Part shown: in pieces, positions 1 to 4,886 of the stretch
How positions within the stretch are numbered: position 1 is the first letter of the stretch
How the letters are laid out: the number at the start of each line of letters is the position of its first letter
From: Mycobacterium sp.
Lineage (GTDB): Bacteria; Actinomycetota; Actinomycetes; Mycobacteriales; Mycobacteriaceae
Direction of reading: 5' to 3'
Length of the DNA: 6,230 nt
Assembly: GCA_020438915.1 (NCBI GenBank)
Contig: JAGQTR010000224.1
Location: 1 to 6,230 of the forward strand
Position numbers and translations under genes: made by a program
The notes under the pieces: generated by a model
The model's database searches: none
Seen by the model: the letters and a program-made list of their open reading frames with translations, nothing else
What the model was told of the DNA's origin: nothing

Positions 1-1
1 G

Positions 2-418
2 GCCATCATCCGCGGCATGACGCCGGCTGAGCGTGCCGACCCGAAGATCATCAACGCCTCGCGCCGGCTGCGCATCGCCAACGGCTCCGGTGTGACGGTG
101 TCGGAGGTCAACCAGCTGGTCGACCGCTTCTTCGAAGCGCGCAAGATGATGTCGCAGATGGCCGGTCAGATGGGGATGCCGTTCGGCCGAAAGTCCTCAT
201 CGCGTAAAGCCAAGGGCAAGGGCAAGAACAAGCAGAAGGGCCGCAAGAAGCAAGGCGGGCCCACGCCGCCGAAGACACGCAATCCGCTCGGCGCGGGTAT
301 ACCCGGTATGCCCGCCGGCTTCCCCGATCTGTCCAGCATGCCCAAGGGGCTCGACGAGCTTCCGCCCGGCCTGGCGGACATCGATCTGTCGAAACTGAAG
401 TTCCCCAAAGGTCACTGA
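2..418 (+). CDS. ffh: Signal recognition particle GTPase Ffh, C-terminal part (5' end outside window)
   Basis: Ffh binds the 4.5S/SRP RNA and the signal sequences of nascent membrane proteins and delivers the ribosome to the FtsY receptor. Only the last 138 residues are visible; the frame is open to the left edge, so the ATG at 17 is internal. The visible part is the end of the methionine-rich M domain. Residues 21-30 of the fragment read RRLRIANGSG, the conserved RNA-binding turn, followed by EVNQLVDRFFEARKMMSQM, which supplies signal-sequence-binding methionines. After the M domain comes a strongly basic stretch (bases about 185-265, Lys/Arg/Gly-rich), then a Pro/Gly/Met-rich tail ending KLKFPKGH. 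Such tails are usual in actinobacterial Ffh. The TGA stop overlaps the next gene's ATG by one base (TGATG), which suggests translational coupling. Confidence 0.96.
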   Translation, partial: AIIRGMTPAERADPKIINASRRLRIANGSGVTVSEVNQLVDRFFEARKMMSQMAGQMGMPFGRKSSSRKAKGKGKNKQKGRKKQGGPTPPKTRNPLGAGIPGMPAGFPDLSSMPKGLDELPPGLADIDLSKLKFPKGH

Positions 419-1509
419 TGGTCGACCGCAAGGCCCTGCACGTTCGGGGGCGCGGGCTGCCTGACGGGGAGCCCGTCGAGTGGTGGATCGTCCGTGGGGA
501 GCTCAGCGCCGAACCGGTAGCCGGCGCCGAGACCGTGTTCGGGGCCGACGGGTTTGGGGGCTGGATCCTGCCGGGCCTGGTCGACGCCCATTGTCACGTC
601 GGGCTCGGCGAGCACGGTGTGATCGAAATGGACGAGGCGGTCTCGCAGGCCGAGACTGAGCGCGCGGCCGGTGCGCTGCTGCTGCGCGATGCCGGTTCGC
701 CCACTGACACCCGCAGCTTCGACGATCGTCATGACCTGCCGCGCATCATCCGCGCCGGGCGCCACGTGGCCCGGCCCAAGCGATACCAGCGCGGCTTCGC
801 GATCGAACTCGAAGATGAATGGCAGCTTCCCGAGGCGGTGGCGCAGCAGGCCCGGTGGGGTGACGGCTGGGTCAAACTGGTGGGGGACTGGATCGACCGC
901 GAGGCCGGTGATCTGGCACCGCTGTGGTCCGATGAGGTGCTCAAGGCAGCGATCGATGCCGCGCACGCCAACGGGGCCCGCGTCACCGCCCACGTGTTCG
1001 GTGAGGACGCGCTGCCGGGTCTGATCAAGGCCGGTATCGACTGTATCGAGCACGGCACCGGGCTCACCGAGGACACCGTCGACCTGATGGTCGAGCACGG
1101 CACCGCGCTGGTGCCCACGCTGATCAACATCGATAATTTCCCCGACATCGCGGCGGCCGCCAGCCGCTATCCCCGCTACCAACGCCACATGCGTGCACTC
1201 CACGAGACGTGCGCAGCCAGGGTTGGTGCGGCGCGCGAGGCGGGGGTGCCCATCTATGCGGGCACCGACGCCGGTAGCGCCGTCGCCCACGGCCGCATCA
1301 GCGACGAGGTCGAGGCGCTCAAAGGGATCGGCATGACGGCCACCGAGGCGCTAGGTGCTGCCTGCTGGGATGCCCGGCGGTGGTTGGGCCGTCCAGCGCT
1401 CGAGCATGGGGCGTCGGCGGACCTGGTCTGCTATGCCGACGACCCTCGCGGTGGCGCAGCAGTACTGGCAGCCCCCACGCTGGTGATGCTGCGCGGCATC
1501 GCTTACTAG
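418..1509 (+). CDS. Amidohydrolase-superfamily metal-dependent hydrolase
   Basis: A 363-residue protein of the amidohydrolase superfamily (imidazolonepropionase/prolidase-like branch). A short N-terminal beta section leads into the first metal-binding motif, VDAHCHVG, with His58 and His60 as the HxH pair. Other candidate metal ligands are Lys153 (WVKL, possibly a carbamylated bridging lysine), His192 (TAHVF), His212 (IEHGTG) and Asp284 (AGTDAG). A short C-terminal beta segment (ADLVCYADDP) closes the composite domain. All superfamily ligands appear present, so the enzyme should be active, but the substrate cannot be read from the sequence; hydrolysis of an amide, cyclic imide or peptide-like bond is only inferred. 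It starts at the ATG overlapping the ffh stop and is probably cotranscribed with ffh. It corresponds in position to Rv2915c of M. tuberculosis. The gene ends before a hairpin facing a convergent gene. Confidence 0.88.
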   Translation: MVDRKALHVRGRGLPDGEPVEWWIVRGELSAEPVAGAETVFGADGFGGWILPGLVDAHCHVGLGEHGVIEMDEAVSQAETERAAGALLLRDAGSPTDTRSFDDRHDLPRIIRAGRHVARPKRYQRGFAIELEDEWQLPEAVAQQARWGDGWVKLVGDWIDREAGDLAPLWSDEVLKAAIDAAHANGARVTAHVFGEDALPGLIKAGIDCIEHGTGLTEDTVDLMVEHGTALVPTLINIDNFPDIAAAASRYPRYQRHMRALHETCAARVGAAREAGVPIYAGTDAGSAVAHGRISDEVEALKGIGMTATEALGAACWDARRWLGRPALEHGASADLVCYADDPRGGAAVLAAPTLVMLRGIAY

Positions 1510-1538
1510 GGGTGCTTATCGGCGCGAGCGTTGAGCCA

Positions 1539-1567
1539 GGGTTGTGATCAGCCGCCGATCACAACCC
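1539..1567. terminator. Perfect 11-bp inverted repeat between convergent genes, candidate bidirectional terminator
   Basis: The left arm GGGTTGTGATC (1539-1549) and right arm GATCACAACCC (1557-1567) are exact reverse complements separated by a 7-base loop. The hairpin lies between the amidohydrolase stop (1509) and the stop of the minus-strand carboxypeptidase gene (1605), where a terminator for both directions is expected. Neither side has a run of T. Mycobacteria often use stem-loops without a U-tract, so the terminator call rests on position and symmetry. An operator is possible but unlikely at a site between two gene ends. Confidence 0.6.
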
Positions 1568-1604
1568 CGATTGATATTTCGCGAGCCGGTTGCGAGCAGG
1601 GTGG

Positions 1605-2444
1605 TCAGCGGCCCTGGGCGAAACCCCAGTCGAACAGTTTGATCGCCTGTCCGTACAGATCGCCGGTGCCATACATCTGGACCACCACGAGGCGCCGGTC
1701 GCCGCGTTGGGCGGCGCCGAGATAGGTCTTTTGGGCCAGGTCGGTGTATCCGGTCTTACCGGCGAGGTCGCCAGGGTAGCGCGCGAGCAGTTCGTTCTGG
1801 TTGGTCAGGGTCCTGCCGGGGAACTGTGCGGTGGGCTGACGCATGATGTGGGCGATCAGCGGATACTTCAGGGCCGCTCGCAGGATCACCGCAAGATCGT
1901 GGGGCGTGGTGACCGATTCCCAACCCGGTCCGTCCAGTCCGGACGGCGATGAGGCCTTGGTGCTCCGGGCCCCGACGAGTGCGGCCTTGCGGTTCATCGC
2001 GGCCAGTGCCACCGGCTGCCCGCCGAGCATGTCGGCGAGCATGTTGGCCGCGTCGTTGCCCGAGACCATCAGGATGGCCTCGAGCAACTGGCGGGTGGTG
2101 TAGGCCTGGCCCGGTTTCAGTCCCACGCAGGAGCATTCGACTTCGGTATGGGACTGATTCGCGCGGGCGAAGCTCTCGGGCCGGAGGTGATCGAGGACCG
2201 TCATTGCCAGCAGCACCTTGATCGTGCTGGCCGGTGCGTAGCTGCCATAGGGGTCACGGCTGGCGAGCACCTGACCGGTATCGAGGTCGGCAAGCAGCCA
2301 CGCTTTCGCGGGCCCGTCTGGGAGCGCCTGCGCGGCAGCGGGTTCCGCCCCGGGCTGGGCCATTGCGGGAGCTGCGCCGATGATCGCGGGGGACGGCAGC
2401 ATCACGCTGAGGGCGAGCGCCAGCCCCGCGAATCCTCGTCGCAC
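1605..2444 (-). CDS. D-alanyl-D-alanine carboxypeptidase, DacB2-like paralogue (serine-type PBP)
   Basis: A 279-residue exported low-molecular-mass penicillin-binding protein that should remove the terminal D-Ala from peptidoglycan pentapeptides. The N-terminus (RR, then a hydrophobic stretch to about residue 23 and AMA|Q near residue 29) is a Sec-type signal peptide. All three catalytic motifs are intact: STIK (Ser73 nucleophile, Lys76), SGN (128-130) and KTG (230-232). It lacks the C-terminal domain and membrane anchor of PBP5-type enzymes, as DacB2 does. The start is the GTG at 2444-2442; an in-frame TGA at 2489-2487 limits extension, and no ATG or other GTG lies between. It lies 75 bp downstream of a related carboxypeptidase gene on the same strand. 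By eye well over half of the aligned catalytic-domain residues match that copy. M. smegmatis has a comparable pair, and as I recall both proteins were reported to have carboxypeptidase and weak beta-lactamase activity. Confidence 0.9.
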   Translation of the reverse strand: MRRGFAGLALALSVMLPSPAIIGAAPAMAQPGAEPAAAQALPDGPAKAWLLADLDTGQVLASRDPYGSYAPASTIKVLLAMTVLDHLRPESFARANQSHTEVECSCVGLKPGQAYTTRQLLEAILMVSGNDAANMLADMLGGQPVALAAMNRKAALVGARSTKASSPSGLDGPGWESVTTPHDLAVILRAALKYPLIAHIMRQPTAQFPGRTLTNQNELLARYPGDLAGKTGYTDLAQKTYLGAAQRGDRRLVVVQMYGTGDLYGQAIKLFDWGFAQGR

Positions 2445-2452
2445 GATTGGCG

Positions 2453-2458
2453 AGGCTA
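2453..2458 (-). promoter_or_regulatory. Candidate -10 element (TAGCCT) just upstream of the downstream dac gene
   Basis: On the minus strand TAGCCT fits the mycobacterial TANNNT -10 pattern and lies 8 bases before the GTG start at 2444. Transcription starting at or next to the start codon would give a leaderless mRNA, which is common in mycobacteria. The other dac gene has the same arrangement (TAGGCT, 8 bases, ATG). The short motif occurs often by chance, and the 8-base gap is slightly long if the G of GTG is the transcription start. Confidence 0.3.
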
Positions 2459-2519
2459 GTCGCGCCAGGACTCGCCCAGCGCGCGATCAGATCTCCTTCG
2501 GGTATCGACCGGCCCGCCC

Positions 2520-3413
2520 TCAGAGCCGGCCGACTCCGGCGTTCGGGCCGAGGGCGAAGCCCCAGTCGAGCAGGCTCATCACCTGGTCCCAGCAGGTGGG
2601 GGCCCCTGCCCGATCGAGCCCGTACATCAACGCCACGACGAGCCGTCTGCCGTCGCGCTCTGCGCCCCCGACGAATGTCTTGCGGGCCAGATCGGTGTAT
2701 CCGGTCTTGCCGCCGAAGGTGCCCGGGTAGCGCTTGAGCAGTTCGTCCTGATTCACCAGCACGGTGTCGCCGCTCTTGGTGGGAAAAACCGCGGTTGGCA
2801 TCGCGGTGATCTGCGCGAAGACCGGGTTCGCCATCGCGGCTCGGAAGATGACGGCCAGATCGCGCGGCGAGGACCACATGTCGATGCCGGGTCCGTCGAT
2901 GCCCGAGGGTGAGCCGGCATTGGTGCCGTACGCGCCCAGCAGGGCCGCTTTGGCGTTCATCTTCATCACGGCGACGTCGTAGCCGCCGAGCATGGTGGCC
3001 AGCGTGTTGGCCACGTCGTTGCCCGACACCAGCAGCAACGCCTCCAGCAGCTGACGGGTGGTGTAGGTCATCCCCGGTGTCACGCCGGCGCAGTTGCACT
3101 CGACCTGGGTGTCGGCTTCATTGGCGACGATCGTCGCGTCCAGTGGCAGCTCGTCGAGGACGGTTAGCGCGAGCAGCACCTTGATGGTGCTCGCCGGCGC
3201 GTATTGCCCGTATTCGTTGCGCGCGGCAAGTACTTCGCCGGTGTCCATGTCGGCCAGGATCCACGCCTGAGCGGGGCCTTCGGGGATCGGTACCGAGCCG
3301 GCGGGCTGGCTGATTTCGGACGCGGGTATGGCCACAGCTGCGGGCACGGAGACGCCGAGGCCCCCCGCCAACAGGCACAGCGTGGCCCCTAAGCATGTGA
3401 GAAGCCTCGTCAT
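2520..3413 (-). CDS. dacB2: D-alanyl-D-alanine carboxypeptidase DacB2 (serine-type PBP)
   Basis: A 297-residue exported carboxypeptidase that trims the terminal D-Ala of peptidoglycan stem peptides, limiting 4-3 cross-linking. Residues 1-28 form a signal peptide (MTRLL, hydrophobic core, AVA|I). The catalytic motifs are STIK (Ser75, Lys78), SGN (130-132) and KTG (236-238). Like its neighbour it has no C-terminal anchor domain. The reading frame stays open far upstream, to about 3950. The ATG at 3413 is chosen because it directly precedes the signal peptide, and the upstream part would run antisense through the SnoaL-like gene. Its position beside that gene and its ending (NAGVGRL) match my recollection of M. 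tuberculosis Rv2911, so this is taken as the orthologue and the 1605-2444 gene as the extra copy. A CxC pair (Cys106, Cys108) is shared with the neighbour. Confidence 0.92.
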   Translation of the reverse strand: MTRLLTCLGATLCLLAGGLGVSVPAAVAIPASEISQPAGSVPIPEGPAQAWILADMDTGEVLAARNEYGQYAPASTIKVLLALTVLDELPLDATIVANEADTQVECNCAGVTPGMTYTTRQLLEALLLVSGNDVANTLATMLGGYDVAVMKMNAKAALLGAYGTNAGSPSGIDGPGIDMWSSPRDLAVIFRAAMANPVFAQITAMPTAVFPTKSGDTVLVNQDELLKRYPGTFGGKTGYTDLARKTFVGGAERDGRRLVVALMYGLDRAGAPTCWDQVMSLLDWGFALGPNAGVGRL

Positions 3414-3458
3414 GACGGTTGAGCCTATAGGCGCGCGGCGATCGTGTTCAATCGAGCC
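3414..3458. promoter_or_regulatory. Divergent promoter region with palindrome GCCTATAGGC
   Basis: Only 45 bp separate the start codons of dacB2 (minus) and the SnoaL-like gene (plus). A perfect 10-bp palindrome, GCCTATAGGC, lies at 3423-3432. Toward dacB2, TAGGCT (3427-3422) fits TANNNT and is 8 bases from the ATG, so a leaderless transcript is possible. Toward the SnoaL-like gene, TATAGG (3426-3431) could act as a weak -10 and start transcription near 3438. The symmetric TATA core could thus serve both directions, or the palindrome could bind a dimeric regulator. No -35 box is clear on either side. Confidence 0.4.
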
Positions 3459-3890
3459 ATGTTGAGCATCGAGGAGATTTCCGACCGGCTGGAGATACAG
3501 CAATTGCTGATCGACTACTCCACGGCGATCGACCAGAAACGGTTCGACGACCTCGACGCGGTGTTCACCAATGACGCATATATCGACTATCGGGTCAGCG
3601 GCGGGGTCGACGGCCGCTTTCCGCAGGTCAAGGCTTGGCTCAAAGAGGTGTTGCCGAACTTTCCTGCCTACTATCACATGTTGGGCAACATCGATGTCCG
3701 GATCAGCGGCGACAACGCGACCTCGCGGGCGGTGTGCTTCAACCCGATGGTGATGGGCGGCGACGGTGGCCAGAATTCCGCCCAGATCTACTTCGTCGGG
3801 ATCTGGTATGTCGATGAGTTCGTCAGGACTTCGCAGGGCTGGCGAATGTGCAAGCGGGTCGAAGAAAAGTGTTTCGACAAACTCCTCTAG
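3459..3890 (+). CDS. SnoaL/NTF2-like domain protein of unknown function
   Basis: A 143-residue single-domain protein of the SnoaL/NTF2-like alpha+beta barrel superfamily. The N-terminus (IEEISDRLEIQQLLIDY, then DQKRFDDLDAVFTNDAYIDY) is the typical SnoaL_4-type helical start leading into the first strand. Tyr20, Asp25, Asp43 and His73 lie where pocket residues of scytalone-dehydratase-like relatives often sit, so a small-molecule pocket is plausible, but no substrate can be assigned. It matches Rv2910c of M. tuberculosis in position and look. The ATG at 3459 is preferred because the conserved start (MLSIEEISDRL) begins there. An in-frame GTG at 3444 would add five residues, and no strong Shine-Dalgarno decides between them. 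It is transcribed away from dacB2 and toward rpsP, from which it is separated by 219 bp with its own candidate promoter. Confidence 0.85.
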   Translation: MLSIEEISDRLEIQQLLIDYSTAIDQKRFDDLDAVFTNDAYIDYRVSGGVDGRFPQVKAWLKEVLPNFPAYYHMLGNIDVRISGDNATSRAVCFNPMVMGGDGGQNSAQIYFVGIWYVDEFVRTSQGWRMCKRVEEKCFDKLL

Positions 3891-3947
3891 ACGAACGGCT
3901 CCGGGCTGAACCCGCACCAGGATTTCCTCCGCTAGGGACCGTTCTGG

Positions 3948-3953
3948 CACAAT
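3948..3953 (+). promoter_or_regulatory. Candidate -10 element of the rpsP operon promoter (CACAAT in TGGCACAAT)
   Basis: CACAAT matches TATAAT at four of six positions and is preceded by TGG, which resembles the TGN extended -10 motif. Transcription would start near 3959-3961 and give a leader of about 150 bases before rpsP. No good -35 box is visible at the usual spacing, as is common in mycobacteria. The assignment is tentative. Confidence 0.35.
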
Positions 3954-3960
3954 GATCGGC

Positions 3961-4109
3961 TGTCTGCCACGGGACCCGTCCTCCAGCGATCAGCATCGCT
4001 GCCTGGGTGCTCCCGCGGCGGTCACACACGTAAGGCAAAACCGGACCGGGCAGCCCGCCCGCGTCGCTTGAATTGCCAACGTGGCAATCACAGGAGATTC
4101 GCACCAACA
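3961..4109 (+). promoter_or_regulatory. Candidate structured 5' leader of the rpsP operon
   Basis: This non-coding stretch holds several inverted repeats. A 7-bp stem with a 4-base loop lies at 3984-3990/3995-4001 (CAGCGAT, ATCGCTG). A 7-bp stem with a 3-base loop lies at 4072-4078/4082-4088 (ATTGCCA, TGGCAAT). Weaker 4-bp stems occur at 3969-3979 and 4047-4057. The last strong hairpin ends three bases before the Shine-Dalgarno. Ribosomal protein operons are often controlled by such leaders through binding of the encoded protein, but I do not recognise a described leader class here. Confidence 0.4.
4092..4096 (+). promoter_or_regulatory. Ribosome binding site of rpsP (AGGAG)
   Basis: AGGAG is the clearest Shine-Dalgarno sequence in the plus-strand operon and sits 13 bases before the ATG at 4110, slightly farther than usual. 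It supports the start at 4110 over the in-frame upstream start at 4068, which would place the Shine-Dalgarno and the 4072-4088 hairpin inside the gene. Confidence 0.75.
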
Positions 4110-4625
4110 ATGGCTGTCAAGATCAAGCTCGCCCGCTTCGGCAAGATTCGCAATCCGCAGTACCGCATCTCGGTGGCCGACGCACGGAACCGCCGCGATG
4201 GCCGCGCCATCGAGGTCATCGGCCGGTACCACCCGAAGGAAAACCCCAGCCTCATCGAGATCGACTCCGAGCGCGCCCAGTACTGGCTTGGCGTCGGTGC
4301 CCAGCCCACCGAGCCCGTCTTGGCGCTGCTGAAGATCACCGGCGACTGGCAGAAATTCAAGGGTCTGCCCGGGGCCGAGGGCACGCTGAAGGTCAAGGAA
4401 CCCAAACCCAGCAAGCTCGACCTGTTCAATGCTGCGCTGGCCGAAGCCGACGGAGCGCCGTCCGGCGAGGCCACCCAGCCGAAGAAGAAGAAGGCGCCTG
4501 CCAAGAAAGCTGAGCCGGCCGCCGAGAAGGCCGAGAAAGCCGAGAAGGCCGACGAGAAAGCTGAGCCGGCCGTCGAGAAAGCTGAGCCGGCGGCTGAGAC
4601 CGCCGACGCGGCCAGCGAGAGCTGA
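4110..4625 (+). CDS. rpsP: 30S ribosomal protein S16 with Ala/Lys/Glu-rich C-terminal extension
   Basis: S16 is an assembly protein of the 30S subunit that binds the 5' domain of 16S rRNA. Residues 1 to about 85 are the conserved core: MAVKIKLARFGKIRNPQYRI, VADARNRRDGRAIEVIGRYHP, and the region through AQYWLGVGAQPTEPVLALLKITGDW. The protein has 171 residues, against roughly 80-90 for the minimal bacterial protein. From about residue 100 it carries a low-complexity tail with a basic block (PKKKKAPAKK, about 124-133) and repeated EKAE/KAEPA units. Mycobacterial S16 proteins are known to be extended this way. The start is fixed by the family N-terminus and the AGGAG upstream. It is the first gene of a four-gene operon; its stop lies 8 bases before khpA. 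Confidence 0.97.
   Translation: MAVKIKLARFGKIRNPQYRISVADARNRRDGRAIEVIGRYHPKENPSLIEIDSERAQYWLGVGAQPTEPVLALLKITGDWQKFKGLPGAEGTLKVKEPKPSKLDLFNAALAEADGAPSGEATQPKKKKAPAKKAEPAAEKAEKAEKADEKAEPAVEKAEPAAETADAASES
4505..4591 (+). repeat. Short direct repeats coding the RpsP tail
   Basis: The 15-base unit GAAAGCTGAGCCGGC occurs exactly three times, at 4505-4519, 4556-4570 and 4577-4591. The last two are spaced 21 bases apart, a multiple of three, so gain or loss of a unit keeps the frame. Between the first two lie shorter GAGAAGGCC/GAGAAAGCC repeats. Together they encode the KAEP/EKAE-rich tail of S16. Confidence 0.85.
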
Positions 4626-4633
4626 GAACACCG

Positions 4634-4876
4634 GTGAGTTCAGTCGTCGTCGACGCTGTCGAGCACCTGGTCCGCGGGATCGTCGACAACCCCGACGATG
4701 TCCGGGTCGACATGGTGACCAACCGGCGGGGACGCACGGTCGAGGTGCACGTCCACCCCGAAGACCTCGGGAAGGTTATCGGCCGCGGCGGCCGTACCGC
4801 GACCGCGCTGCGCACCCTGGTGGCAGGTATCGGCGGTCGGGGCATCCGCGTCGACGTGGTGGACACCGACCAGTAG
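4634..4876 (+). CDS. khpA: KH-domain RNA-binding protein KhpA
   Basis: An 80-residue protein consisting of a single KH domain. The nucleic-acid-binding GxxG loop is GKVIGRGG (46-53), followed by the expected helix (TATALRTLVAGI) and closing strand (IRVDVVD). The family (KhpA, formerly YlqC) binds RNA and in several Gram-positive bacteria pairs with KhpB/Jag to influence cell division and elongation. No khpB is present in this window. Location between rpsP and rimM is conserved across Actinobacteria and Firmicutes and corresponds to Rv2908c, suggesting a role tied to ribosome assembly or RNA handling. The start is GTG at 4634, 8 bases after the rpsP stop; there is no strong Shine-Dalgarno, so translation may depend on coupling to rpsP. 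The length is normal for the family. Confidence 0.92.
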   Translation: MSSVVVDAVEHLVRGIVDNPDDVRVDMVTNRRGRTVEVHVHPEDLGKVIGRGGRTATALRTLVAGIGGRGIRVDVVDTDQ

Positions 4877-4886
4877 GCATAAGCCC

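Noticed and set aside
412..1290. Long open frame (292 codons) on the minus strand opposite the amidohydrolase gene
   Set aside because: It is antisense to a well-supported gene. Its product is Arg/Gly/Val-rich without recognisable motifs, as expected for the mirror frame of high-GC coding DNA.
2445..2519. Possible small gene between the two dac genes starting at CTG 2490
   Set aside because: CTG lies only two bases after the Shine-Dalgarno, the frame runs into the downstream gene out of phase, and the peptide shows no motif.
2254..3099. 281-codon minus-strand frame overlapping both dac genes
   Set aside because: It lies in a different frame of the dac genes; the product is Arg-rich with no motifs, typical of a shadow frame.
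3902..3914. Small inverted repeat CGGG/CCCG after the SnoaL-like gene as a terminator
   Set aside because: Only a 4-bp stem with no T-run; this is expected by chance in GC-rich DNA.
3414..3950. Upstream extension of the dacB2 frame to give a 476-residue protein
   Set aside because: The extension would run antisense through the SnoaL-like gene and bury the signal peptide in the middle of the protein. The ATG at 3413 fits the family.
4068..4109. Earlier in-frame start adding 14 residues to S16
   Set aside because: The family N-terminus MAVKIKLARFG begins at 4110, and AGGAG at 4092-4096 serves that start.
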